This document shows, in pieces, positions 23,125 to 32,819 of a DNA stretch of 64,000 bases. The stretch is from Semisulcospira habei. Lineage: Eukaryota; Mollusca; Gastropoda; Semisulcospiridae. The notes under the pieces were generated by a model. The model saw only the letters and a program-made list of their open reading frames with translations. It had not been told where the DNA came from and did no database searches. Numbering within the stretch: the first letter of the stretch is position 1; each line of letters opens with the position of its first letter. A program made the position numbers and the translations under genes. Location: the NCBI GenBank assembly GCA_036245525.1, contig BTPG01000005.1, forward strand, positions 129,620,101-129,684,100, written 5' to 3'.

Positions 23125-23216
23125 TTAACCCTTTGCCTGTCGGTAGCGGTTTTAGTCGCGATGATTCCTGTAGGAATCATCACGACTATAACCAGTATGG
23201 ACATGCAAAAGGTTAA
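23125..23216. mobile_element. hairpin MITE, family 3
   Basis: TTAACCCTTTGCCTGTCGGTAG, centre GTCGCGATGATTCCTG/TAGGAATCATCACGAC, end AAAAGGTTAA. Confidence 0.75.
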
Positions 23217-23495
23217 TTTTTTTAAGATAATTTTGGTAGATATTTATAGAAGTTTGTTTTAAGTCTATAAGTATTTGTAGTATTAAAACATTTTAATTTT
23301 AGTTTTATGCAGTTAGAGTAGATAGACTTTACTATTAATTCTACCAGTTAAATAGATACATTTATTTCACTTTTTCTGACTAATATCCACTTTGATAAAA
23401 TCACTTATCATAGACAGAAGTGCAGTGCAGTGCTTTGTGCACATGGTAACTGACAATGCTTTCCAGTGATCTTTTCTCACAAAACTTAAGATGCA

Positions 23496-23558
23496 AACCC
23501 CCCTATGCATGCAGCCACTGGTAAAGTTTACCACTGTCTGCATGCACAAAGGGGTTAA
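23496..23558. mobile_element. hairpin MITE, family 4
   Basis: ACCCCCCTATGCATGCAGCCAC...GTCTGCATGCACAAAGGGGTTAA. Confidence 0.7.
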
Positions 23559-23691
23559 ATTAAGAAGTATGCAATATTTCTAGAGCCATTATACTAACCA
23601 TTGTTTGTCCTTGTTTGTCCTTCCACCAAACCCTACCCAACTGGCACCAAATGACCTTGGACTATTCACACCTCCCCCCTGACCTATATAG

Positions 23692-23847
23692 GCTCACGTC
23701 GACTGGCTGGTATTCTGTCACCCCGACTACGCACCCCCTCCCCCACCTTCCCCACCTCACCCACAGCCCAACGCCACAGCCCCATGTCGAGTGAGTCGAG
23801 CGGAATCAGCAGTCGCAAGAGTTCTGCTGATAATCTCCTCCTGGATG
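23692..23847 (+). CDS. MACF1/DST: spectraplakin exon 11: Ser/Pro-rich candidate cassette
   Basis: 156 bases, phase 1 at both ends. Acceptor TATATAG|GC, donor GATG|GTAAGG. Encodes 52 residues rich in Ser, Pro, Thr and Arg with many SP/TP sites (SPRLRTPSPTF, TSPTAQRHSPM) and no spectrin pattern. Sites of this type are typical targets of proline-directed kinases. Skipping it would join exon 10 to exon 12 in frame. No open frame longer than 60 codons marks it, so it is easily missed. Confidence 0.85.
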
Positions 23848-23927
23848 GTAAGGATCCCAGCAGTTGTATCCCTTGTCAGGCTGTAATCTCCCTTCCCTTG
23901 TGTGTTAGACCCACCTGCATGTAAAGT

Positions 23928-24016
23928 TTAACCCTTTGGCGGTTGGTAGCAGTTTTTGTTGTGATGATTCCTGCAAGAATTATGGCGACAAAAACCACTG
24001 ACAGCCGGAGGGTCAA
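23928..24016. mobile_element. hairpin MITE, family 3
   Basis: TTAACCCTTTGGCGGTTGGTAG...CACTGACAGCCGGAGGGTCAA, with GTGATGATTCCTGCAAGAAT at the centre. Confidence 0.7.
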
Positions 24017-24019
24017 AGA

Positions 24020-24430
24020 ATTTCTTATTTGTGTGATAAAGTAATTATTAGTATGCTGGTTTCTAATTATTGGTCGTATGGCCTATGGTCGTATGGTCTA
24101 ATATCATAGAACAGCATACTAATTTTGTTCACTTGATTTTGAGTCATTATATCTAAATTGTTTTTTTTTATATATAAGTTTTAATTTTCAGTCTTTCTAA
24201 GAATTCTTAGCAACTATTAACACTTAAAAATTTGTTTTTTTAACTTGAATTTTGTTGTTAGTTTTGTTTCTGTTATTGTAACGTACATTTTAGTTCATAG
24301 TTTAATTTCTTGTTTGCTGTTCTAGTTGTTTTCTTTAATTTTTTGTTGTTGCTTCTATTCACAGTTTGGTAGTATCACCTTACGTGATATTTAACAGTAG
24401 CACTGCATTAATTTAATTGCCATCCCATTG
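24020..24430. other. AT-rich part of intron 11, nothing recognised
   Basis: T-rich sequence; a short inverted pair TAGTATGCTG...CAGCATACTA (about 24048-24121) hints at an old hairpin element. Confidence 0.45.
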
Positions 24431-24432
24431 TG

Positions 24433-24530
24433 CAAAGATCATCAGGCCTATGACAGCCGCAGTTGGCCTGCGCACGGCTGTGTATGGGTCAAATGCGGCT
24501 GTCATCAGCCCAAAGACCCTTTGCTAATGG
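24433..24530. mobile_element. hairpin element, family 5
   Basis: GCAAAGATCATCAGGCCTATGACAGCCGCAGTTGG and its complement ending CAAAGACCCTTTGC, centred on GCGCACGGCTGTGTATGG. Confidence 0.7.
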
Positions 24531-24667
24531 GGATAGGTTAGAGTCATTGCAAAATTGATTGCTCATTGCACCTGAATATTTCATTTTTCCCCAATCAAGG
24601 AGAAGCAAACGATGGTAAAGTAATATGGCAGCACCACTCTGGAGGGTTTTCGGAGTCTTTTAGATTT

Positions 24668-24737
24668 GTAACCTCCTTATGCATGCAGCCACCCGTACTG
24701 TTGACCAGTACCTCTGGATGCGTATACACAGAGGTTA
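24668..24737. mobile_element. hairpin MITE, family 4
   Basis: GTAACCTCCTTATGCATGCAGCCAC...GGATGCGTATACACAGAGGTTAA; right arm decayed. Confidence 0.6.
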
Positions 24738-24911
24738 AAGGGGTCGTTTTGCTTTCTGATTTTTGTTTTCTCTCAGAGAAGTGGCTCTCCTCAACTCAGA
24801 ATCTTCTATTTATCTGTTTATTTCTCAACTATTTTCAATACACGTAATTTGAGTACTTTTACATACAGTTTCTTTATATTTTGTATAGGTGTATATTTTG
24901 TCTGCAAATGT

Positions 24912-25126
24912 TTCACTCATTCTACCCCAGACACACCACAGCAACATATGGATCGACCATGATAGTTCAAGCGTGATGCCAGAATAGCTTGGCGCCTATG
25001 GGCGCCAAGCTATTCTGGCATCACCCATGAACTATCATGGTCGATCTGTGTCCTGCACTGCCAAACAGTCTTCAGAGGACAGATGGCACAATTTGGGGAC
25101 TTCAGTCATGGGGTACAATGTGTTGA
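24912..25126. mobile_element. hairpin MITE, family 2
   Basis: CTCATTCTACCCCAGACACACC...GGGGTACAATGTGTTGA with the stem GTGATGCCAGAATAGCTTGG around GCGCCTATGGGCGC; close sister of 12294-12507. Confidence 0.8.
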
Positions 25127-25330
25127 CCCTTTCACTGCCAGCGATTGCAGATTGTTCTGCCAGCCTAGTTAATTCCAAAGAGCCCCACTTGTGCAAGAAA
25201 CAAAAAACACGGGGTGGTGTCAGCAAGAGACAACATATCCTCTCGTGAGCCACCGCAACTGCAGGGGAGCGTGTGGGTCTGTGTCTCTTGCAGTTGCATC
25301 ATGTTCATGTGTTCTCAGCAGTGAATAGGC
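25123..25330. mobile_element. hairpin MITE, family 6, abutting family 2 copy
   Basis: TTGACCCTTTCACTGCCAGCG start (degraded TTAACCC) shared with the previous element's end; inner arms CAGCAAGAGACA/TGTCTCTTGCAG. Confidence 0.7.
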
Positions 25331-25563
25331 TAGGATTGTACCAATCTGGAATGCAGTCTCCTTTCTCACTTGGTTTGCTCTGTTGTGATTATTTGCTTTT
25401 TGTTTTGAGTGCAACTAATGGTGAAAATACTCTTGATGGGGACTTTTTCTGACAGTCTTGTGCACGTACTGTTGTACATTGTTTGTACATGCGCACAACA
25501 TAATTATTTACACACAAACACATGCACACCAGGCCAAAAATAAAGTTAAAGGGTTCATTTTGT

Positions 25564-25777
25564 TTAACCCTTTTAGCCCCAACACCCTACAACAGGCGAT
25601 TGATTGACCATGATAATTCAAGGGTAGTGCCAGATTAGCTTGGCGCCTGAAGGCATCAAGCTAATCTGGCACTACCGTTGAATTGTCATGGTCAGTCCAC
25701 CTCCTGCAACTGATACATAGTTGTTAAGTAACATTTCCAAAATTTGGGAAATGCGCCCTTGGGGCTAAACGGGTTAA
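25564..25777. mobile_element. hairpin MITE, family 1
   Basis: TTAACCCTTTTAGCCCCAAC to GGGGCTAAACGGGTTAA, stem GGGTAGTGCCAGATTAGCTT. Confidence 0.82.
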
Positions 25778-25779
25778 AC

Positions 25780-26146
25780 ATATATAATTATAGTGAGACG
25801 GTGCCATGTCAAAGATTATTGACGATGGTAACTCTCTACGAGTACTACAGCTTGTAATTTAAAAAAGAGCATTGATCATTTAAATGAAATTGTCTTGTCC
25901 AACAATCATATAAAAGAATTTTGTGGTAAGTTTGATGGAATCTGTTTTGCTTCTGAGGTCATGTTTGGCTTTTGGAGTGCCAGAACTTCATTATACTTTT
26001 TTCAATCTTAAAACAAATATTTTAAACAGTCATTTTTTTCCCCCAAGTCGCAACTGCAGTATTGTTAAAATTCATTCAAGGTGTGCTGCCTGTGGATAAG
26101 CTGCAGTGGCACTTCTCAAGTCAGTTAGCCAGATGGTTCCATCATT
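25780..26146. other. intron 11 stretch without recognised feature
   Basis: AT-rich, no open frame of interest and no repeat seen. Confidence 0.5.
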
Positions 26147-26238
26147 TTAACCCTTTGGTTGTCGTTAGCGGATTTTGTCGCGATGACCCCTGCAGGAGTC
26201 AGCGTGACAAAAACTGCTGCTGACAGTCAAAAGGTTAA
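26147..26238. mobile_element. hairpin MITE, family 3, ending 15 bases before exon 12
   Basis: TTAACCCTTTGGTTGTCGTTAG...TGCTGACAGTCAAAAGGTTAA with GTCGCGATGACCCCTGCAGG at the centre. CTGAC inside its right arm (A at 26223) is a good branch-point match 31 bases upstream of exon 12. Confidence 0.8.
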
Positions 26239-26253
26239 CATTGGTTCTTTCAG

Positions 26254-26489
26254 ACCTTTCGGAGACACAGCAGCAGCTGCTGGACATCAACCAGCGCTAC
26301 GAGATTGTGGGCGAACGGCTAGCAGACCGCCAGCAGGAGCTGCAGCTGATGCTGACCTCCATCCGCACTTTCCTTCAGGACATGCACGATGTCCTGCACT
26401 GGCTCGACACCAAGGACAAGGATGCAGGGCGTGACCAGAAGATACCTACCAACGAGAAGGACGCCAAGAAACGCTTAAAAGAGCATGAG
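26254..26489 (+). CDS. MACF1/DST: spectraplakin exon 12
   Basis: 236 bases, phase 1 in, phase 0 out. Acceptor TTCTTTCAG|AC, donor CATGAG|GTTAGC. Completes a spectrin repeat after the Ser/Pro insert (LSETQQQLLDINQRYEIVG...DVLHWLDTKDKD). The donor's T at +2 and the bases after it belong to an adjoining hairpin element. Confidence 0.92.
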
Positions 26490-26490
26490 G

Positions 26491-26694
26491 TTAGCCCATT
26501 TAGCTACGACACACTACAGCAGGAGATGGATCGACCATGATAATTCAAGGGCCGTGCCAGATTAGTTTGGCGCCTGATGGCGCCAAGCTAATCTGGCACT
26601 GCCCTTGAATTTTCATGGTTGATCCATCTCCTGCAATTGGTACAAAGTTGTTAAGTGATGCCTGTAAAATTTGTGAAATGCGACCATGGGGTTA
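26491..26694. mobile_element. hairpin MITE, family 1, forming the exon 12 donor
   Basis: TTAGCCCATTTAGC start (consensus TTAACCC) directly at the exon edge, then CAGGAGATGGATCGACC and the stem around GGCGCCTGATGGCGCC; decayed right end GACCATGGGGTTACA. Confidence 0.82.
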
Positions 26695-26724
26695 CATTTT
26701 TCAATAAAGTCAGAGAATCATTTT

Positions 26725-26822
26725 GAGCGAGAGGTCCTCGGACTGATGGCAGATGTGGTTGTCCCAGACATGTGTATGCGGGCTAAATGTGGCCAACACT
26801 GGCCAGAAGACCTTTGGCTCAC
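26725..26822. mobile_element. hairpin element, family 5
   Basis: GCGAGAGGTCCTCGGACTGATGG...CACTGGCCAGAAGACCTTTGGC. Confidence 0.6.
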
Positions 26823-27047
26823 GTGTAAGTTCTTACAGTGATAATTCACTTGAGTTTGCACCTTTGTTCTAGGGCAACAGATCAGTCATCTGTGACATAC
26901 TACATTATGCACTTTAGCAGAGCTTTCATATTTATAACAGGACTTCTGCCCAAAATGTAATAAATACCACAGTTTGGCAGATGATGGTAAGTCCTGAAAG
27001 AGTGAGAGCAATTTGTTATGAAATAATTATGTCTGTGTCTTGCTCAG

Positions 27048-27177
27048 ACATTCCATCGGGAGCTCCTGAGTAAAGAAGGGCTGGTGGAGGACATTCGTAA
27101 GAAAGCCCAGGAGCTGCTCAAGACACGACGAGGTGTGCCAGGAGAAGAAACTCTTCAGTCCCAACTTCAGGAACTCG
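27048..27177 (+). CDS. MACF1/DST: spectraplakin exon 13
   Basis: 130 bases, phase 0 in, phase 1 out. Acceptor CTTGCTCAG, donor CTCG|GTCAGTAA. With exon 14 it makes a 110-codon spectrin module (TFHRELLSKEGLVEDIRKKA...). Confidence 0.9.
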
Positions 27178-27281
27178 GTCAGTAAGCATATTGTGGAAGA
27201 AAGGAAATATCAAGAAATAAATCAGCCTGGTCAATTCATCGCACAGGTGGCCTGGGATGTGATATAGATTTTAAAAATTCT

Positions 27282-27385
27282 ACTGATGAGCAAAAGAAAT
27301 GAGACATTTTCTAAACCATCGGAAACACTTCAGTGTTTCCGATGGTTCCAAAAATGTCTCATTTCTTTTGCTTGTCGGTATGATT
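27282..27385. mobile_element. hairpin MITE, family 8
   Basis: Near-perfect palindrome: CTGATGAGCAAAAGAAATGA...TCATTTCTTTTGCTTG with inner CCATCGGAAACACT/AGTGTTTCCGATGG. Confidence 0.85.
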
Positions 27386-27523
27386 TTTAAAAGGTCAGTT
27401 TTTGAGATTTCTGCACTTGTTCCTCATTTAAAAACATAAAATGAATAAATAAATAAATTTGTTAAAACTCTTGCAGTCGTTATGATTTTTATTTCAAAAT
27501 CTTGCTTTTCACTCCCGTTACAG

Positions 27524-27723
27524 ACGACAAATGGCACGGACTTCGTGCTTCCTCCGAGCAGCGACGCAAGGCCCTGGATGACATGGTGAATGACCTCCGC
27601 AACATGCGGGATCATGAGGAGCAGCTGATGCGCTGGCTGGCCCAGAAGGACCGCATGCTGGACGTCCTGGGACCCGTCGCCATGGAGCCCACACTGCTGG
27701 CCTCACAGCTGGATCAGGTCAAG
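27524..27723 (+). CDS. MACF1/DST: spectraplakin exon 14
   Basis: 200 bases, phase 1 in, phase 0 out. Acceptor CCGTTACAG|AC, donor AAG|GTGAGG. Second half of the module begun in exon 13, Trp landmark in QLMRWLAQKDRML. Confidence 0.92.
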
Positions 27724-27811
27724 GTGAGGTCAAGGAGAATTTGTTGTTACCATGTCGATTAGTTATAATAGTCTGAGTTTGCTGTTCTTGTCTTATGTTC
27801 TGTAATTAAAA

Positions 27812-27882
27812 TCTGTGCTGGACTGTGATTTTGGAGTTTGCCACTGAAAGCCCAAAGTTTAAAATCACAGACCACACTTATT
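27812..27882. mobile_element. hairpin element, family 7
   Basis: GTGCTGGACTGTGATTTTGG...TAAAATCACAGACCACAC; same arms as 47735, 57076 and the copy split by DIRS B. Confidence 0.7.
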
Positions 27883-28096
27883 CAAATGAAAATTTGTCAA
27901 CTATCAGCATTAGAAGCTGTTCGCAAATAGCACAATAAATAGCATGGCTGCAGTGTTTCATTTTCCATGTAAACTGACCAGATTTTTGTGCTTCATGTTC
28001 CTTTTATTTGTGGTTGGGGTAATTATGGGAAAACACACAAGCAGTTGTGTTACTCCCTTGGCCTTTTCAATAACCGCATTAGTTGTCGGGCACATG

Positions 28097-28185
28097 TTTA
28101 CCCTTTGGCTGTCGGCAACGATTTTCATTGGTGATTCATGCAGGAGTTACTTTGACAACAGCTCTGCTGACAGTGAAAGGGTTAA
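28097..28185. mobile_element. hairpin MITE, family 3
   Basis: TTTACCCTTTGGCTGTCGGCAAC...GCTGACAGTGAAAGGGTTAA; it ends about 40 bases before exon 15. Confidence 0.68.
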
Positions 28186-28224
28186 AAAGCATTAGGTATC
28201 AAAGACTTTGTTCCACTGTTTCAG

Positions 28225-28557
28225 GTTCTGAAAGAGGAGTTTGCTGCTCAAGAGCCCATCTATGATCAGTTCGTCAACTCTGGCCAGGCTGTGTTGGATC
28301 GCTGTGACCCTGAGTCAGCTGACGGCAAAGCCATCAGCCGCAAGCTTGACTCGGTCAGCAAGGCCTGGAACAGGCTGCAGTCACGCTTGGACGATCGCAC
28401 CAAGAGCCTGAGCTCAGTTGAGGGCATCAGCACTGAGTTTTCAGGGCTGACACGAGGACTGGCCAACTGGTTGTCTGACTTCAGCGATAAACTGGACGGC
28501 CTTGGAAACATCAGCGCCCAGCCTGACAAACAGCAAGAGCAACTGAATCAGTTGAAG
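28225..28557 (+). CDS. MACF1/DST: spectraplakin exon 15 (one spectrin module)
   Basis: 111 codons, phase 0-0. Acceptor CTGTTTCAG, donor AAG|GTCAGT. A whole module: helix-B/C ending with AWNRLQSRLDDR and a new helix A (LANWLSDFSDKLDGL). Confidence 0.95.
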
Positions 28558-29428
28558 GTCAGTTAGGCACACGTGCTGGTCTGTGATTTGTTTTCTCAAA
28601 ACACATTACCGATGGTATTACTATATGGGATTAGTTCTTAGCTAGTCTAATTTTAGCCCAAAATTCGTTGTGTACGATTATGGCCGTTATGGCAGGAGAG
28701 GGGCGCCATAGACTGGGCGGAAGCCCGGTTAGCCTCCCTTCCTGTACCACCACGCATGCGCTCCGCGCTTCCCACTTCAGTCAGTTTCTTTGCTAATTAC
28801 TGAGCGGTTGTGTACGTCGTGAGCTCTACGCTTCGTTATTCTCACTGAGCCGTTGACCGGTCGTTGGACTGTGGTTTGCCTTCACCTTGTGGCTTAGGCT
28901 TGGACGCTTTTGTGTGGGACTGCTCTGCAGTTGTGTGTGTGACTTTAGCGCTAGCCTTCAGTGGCGCCGGTGAACTGTTTTCACGTGTTTGTGGCCACTC
29001 GGACTTGTAGCTTCGCCCTTGTGGCCCGGTTCTAGCCTGCGCTTGCTCGCGCCGGTTCAGGCTTGGCGGTGTGTGTTTGAGAACTGTGTCTGGTGTGTTC
29101 GCTCGTCGTTCGACCCTTGGCTTACGCAGGACGAGCCCTGGAGTGTTGGTTCGTGGCTGGCGTCTTCCTGGCGACTTCCGTCGACCCTGCCGTTCCTGCC
29201 TGGACTGGTTTCTCGACCGGCGACAGTTCGAGCCACCTCTACGCCTGGTCATCTATCTTCCACGTGGCTGTTGGTCTTGGCCGGGTGGTTGGTCCTTCTT
29301 CTTCGAATGACGAGGTATAGATTCGGTTTGAGCCTACGCCAGGCGCTCAGGGGTGTGGGTAGAGTGCCGGGCCTCGGCATAAGCCGTTTTGTTTTTGTTT
29401 TCGAAATTTCGCTCAAACGAGGTTCGTT

Positions 29429-29614
29429 TTGCGTGCCCACAGGGCACGCTCGCTCGATTGTCTTTTGTACCCTTTGTGTTGCAGTGGGCAAGTCCGCACC
29501 TGCACGCGATGTGAGCATTTCCAGTGGCCAAGTGACGAATTTCCTTGCCTGACCTGTTCCGAATGTACCTCATCTAACCCGTGCCCGGTCTGCGCCCCAT
29601 GGCCGGAAGAGTAG
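29429..29614 (+). pseudogene. DIRS B gag-like Cys-rich segment
   Basis: Short frame with CTRCEHFQWPS followed by CLTC and more Cys (CSEC, CPVC). The CxxC...CxxC layout is zinc-finger-like. A recognisable counterpart (CTRCGDFRWPS, CMQC) lies in DIRS D and a weaker one (CTHCKRLQL) in DIRS C, so it is probably part of the family's first ORF. Function unknown. Confidence 0.55.
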
Positions 29615-29668
29615 TGGACAGAACTACACCGCTTCTACGGCCGAAAACGACCGACCCTAGCACGGAGT

Positions 29669-30060
29669 TCCAATCCATCCCCGGTACGCGCCACAGACCC
29701 GCCTAGTGGCCCTTACCGTACAGTAGCGCCTCCGTCGCAGCAGCCTCGACTGAGAGCTAGAGCGCTAAAACCGGCAGCCACCACAGTCCTGCCAAGTGGT
29801 CGCTGTGCGGTGCAGGATCGGCGAGTCCCGCCAAGGGAATAAAGGACGAAAGGAAAAGTTAAGCCTCTTGTGGAAGCACCGGTATTCAATCCTTCCCCAG
29901 TACGCGCCACAGACCCGCCTAGTGGCCCTTACCGTGTGGTAGCGCCTCCGACGCAAGAAAAAAAAAAAAAAAGCTAGACGCTATAACCGGCAACCACCAC
30001 AGTCCCGTCTAGTGGTCGTTGTGCGGTTCCGGATCGGCGAGGCCCACCAGCTAGGCCTCT
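29669..30060 (+). repeat. ~215-bp tandem duplication inside DIRS B
   Basis: GTACGCGCCACAGACCCGCC recurs at about 29681 and 29899, with matching flanks (CCTAGTGGCCCTTACCG; CCACCACAGTCC; GGATCGGCGAG). A short A-run interrupts copy 2. A third partial trace (ACCGGTATCCACCACTGTCC) follows. Confidence 0.8.
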
Positions 30061-30240
30061 AGTGTTTTCACCGGTATCCACCACTGTCCCGTTGGGTGGA
30101 CGCTTCTCGGTGGTGGCTTCCAAACAGTCGCTGAAGACAAACAGGCACTGGCCGCAGCTCCGGTAGACGTCCGGTTAGAGACACCGAAGGCTGCAGCCTA
30201 CCAGGTCAGCAATCGGCACGCTCCGCTACATGGACCTTGG

Positions 30241-30941
30241 CAGGGTTCGTAGCGATTGGGAAAGTTTGTGAAAGTTTGGGGAAAATAAAATCCTTTTTCC
30301 AGGCCCTGGAAAGTCTTTGAAAAATGACATTTTTGGGGAGGGTTTGTGAAAGTTTGTGAATTTTACAATTCTGCTTACTTGGCTTCATCATGTACACATT
30401 TTGCTTTTTCGAATTTAAAAAAATGTACAAAACAAACAAAATACACGCACACAAACAAAACAAATAAAATCCGGCTACCAGAAAGCTACGCAAAAACGTA
30501 CTTTCGATTTCGACCGGATGTACTTGTGAATGATTATTTCCCTTTAATATTATTTCCGGTCACATCGCTCACTCATTGACCATGCCTGGCGCTTGTGTTT
30601 TTAACGATTTGTGGCTTGAAGCTTCTAAGTATAAACAGTGGCTGAGGAAAGATTCAGCCAAATATATGTATAAAAGCTGGCTCCGAAAAGTAGCATCAAA
30701 CAAGTGGTCGGTTTTTGTTTTGTGCCGCTTGTCAAAAATCTATTGATGTGGCAAGCATGGGTGAAGGTGCCATCATGAGTCATAACAAAGGTAAGCGTCT
30801 GTTGAACAGTGGGCATATAGGCCTAGTCTATATAAGTATATTTCGGTCACACATCTTATGGGCCAGGAAAAATGTAAAAATGGTCTTGAAAGTTTGTGAA
30901 AAGTTTGTGAATTTTGTGATGCCTTTTGGCTACGAACCCTG
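30241..30941 (+). mobile_element. hAT-like deletion derivative nested in DIRS B
   Basis: 701 bp bounded by inverted repeats CAGGGTTCGTAGC / GCTACGAACCCTG, flanked on both sides by CTTGG, possibly a 5-bp target duplication. AT-rich, unlike the GC-rich host element. A frame from 30582 (MPGACVFNDLWLEASKY..., then after a frameshift CAACQKSIDV..MGEGAIMSHNKGK) resembles the N-terminal zinc-finger exon of hAT/ZBED-type transposases. No transposase core remains. hAT elements normally make 8-bp duplications, so the superfamily call is tentative. Confidence 0.6.
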
Positions 30942-32614
30942 CTTGGGTGCCCCCACCCCCCACCCCCCTCATCCGCCACTAGTAAACTTCTCGTCGCCTC
31001 GGCGCTCCGCCCAAGACTGGCGACATGGCGCCTAGATCGGACAGACTTACTCAGCGTTCGCGCTCCCGCTCCCGGACACGCAACCTGAAACGCGGCCCAG
31101 CTTGCCCCGAGCCGGCCCGCCCATGTTCGCCGTGAGCGCTCCCTCCTTCGTCGTTGGGCGCACTCCAAGGACAAGTCGACGCGCCGGAGAGTTCTTCCGA
31201 CTTAGCTTCTCGCCGACCCCTCAGGCGAGGTCTAGGTACAACTCGGCCACAGTTCAGCATCACGATGGTCGGTGGTTCTCGTCGCCACCACCGCGCCAGA
31301 CAGCGCAGCGCTTCCTCGCCACAACCGTGTGCAGCGACACTGCAGACCGTGTTGTGAGTCTTCTCGTCGCCTAACTCTTGCGGGACTGTTCTGCCATGCG
31401 GCTCCCTCGACTTCACCCTTCGGTGAGAAGCTCGTCGCCTAGGGCTGCGGCCTTCTCCTGGGACGACAAGGCGGCGATTCTTGCTTCTTATCAGGTAAGT
31501 TGCCCCGTGCCGGGAGAGGACGACGCTCTCAGCCGGTACCCTGCGGAGTCCATTCGGCACGCCTTGAGAGACCAGCCCTGACCTGCCCTTCCTTGCACCT
31601 GACGTGGAGGAGCTACAGTCGGCTTCCTTGGGACCCTTGGAGTCTCTTCGTGCACTGGATGCAGCGGCGCGCGTCGTGCTGACTGCCTCCCCGCAGATCC
31701 CGTCCACGCTCAAGAGGAAGGCCTCTGCTTGTCGGTGCCGATCGTCAGGGCAAGTGGTTCAAGTCGCTCCCCCAGCCGCCGGTCTTCAGGACCTTGTTTG
31801 CTGCGGTTCCGCCAGTTCTTCTCGGACTCAGGAAGAGGAAGAAGAAGCAGGTGACCGGCAGGTGTGTGCTCCTTCGGCTTCGTGGTACGCGAGGAACTCG
31901 CAGTGTTCTTCTGTCCATGCCTCTTTTCTTCCATGGCCGTACCTTGCAGGTTCGCCTTACTTCAGTCTTCTTCCCGCCATGGAACAGACAGCTACACTCT
32001 TCAGATCGCCCTGATTGCAGCGGGTTCCTTGTTCTGGAGCCACTAGCCTTCGTCCTTCGGCACCCATCCTTGTCTTCTCGGCTCTGGGACCTGCTAGCGC
32101 TGGCGGTACCTGGGAACCGCGTGGCCTACCACACCTACGTCAACGCGTTGGCAAGCGGCGGTCCACGGTGTCTTGTGGCGACGCGATGCGGCTCTTCGCC
32201 CCTGTCCCATCCGACGGATTTTTAGACACTTCTTTGCCAAGTTCCCCTCGGAGGAGAGCTCCGGTTCGAGCCCGCCTGGCTCGATATCGAGGAAGCGATT
32301 AGGACGCCTGGCTCAGCTGCGCCGGCTCAGCTCCCTTCGGATCCTCCGCAAGCTCCGGGTCGTGCCCTGTGGGCTTCCAGTCCCAGCCCCGCCCCCTACC
32401 AGAGGTGGACGTCTCCCCCCCCCCCCCCCCCCCAGGCTCCAGCCTTCTTCTGCGCCCGCCCTTCTTCAGGCTAGCGCTCCTCAGCTACGTGTGGCGAGCG
32501 CTTCTACCGGACGGCACGTGGATTTCCTTCAACGATCGCCGAGGGACTCCTCATCTTCTTCGGTCTCAGTTCCCCTGCCCCGCTCTCCTTGTGGACGGCG
32601 GTGCCATCAGACCA

Positions 32615-32730
32615 GCCAACGGCCATACCACTTTGAATACATCGGTTCTCGTCTGATCCGAAGTTAGGCTACGTCGGGCTCGGTTAGTACTTGGATGGGT
32701 GACCGCCTGGGAACACTAAGTGCTGTTGGA
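32615..32730 (+). rRNA. 5S rRNA-like sequence inside DIRS B
   Basis: 116 bases aligning end to end with animal 5S rRNA: GCCAACGGCCATACCAC start, CTCGTCTGATC, ACGTCGGGCTCGGTTAGTAC, TTGGATGGGTGACCGCCTGG, end GTGCTGTTGG. The terminal stem still pairs (CCAAC with GTTGG). Two bases appear missing after CTGATC, and box A is altered (AAGTTAGGCTACG), so it is likely a 5S-derived pseudogene. It sits between gag-like and RT sequence; no counterpart is visible in A, C or D. Confidence 0.9.
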
Positions 32731-32819
32731 AAGAGAAGAAAAAGCCCTGAGACGAGGCCCTCAGCACCGAAGTAGCTGCCTTGCTGCGGCAGCGACCGCG
32801 GAGGGGGTTATGCGACACG

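Noticed and set aside
28989..29552. 187-codon frame as a gene
   Set aside because: Lies in the GC-rich leader of DIRS B; composition-driven, no domain; the conserved Cys motif is in another frame.
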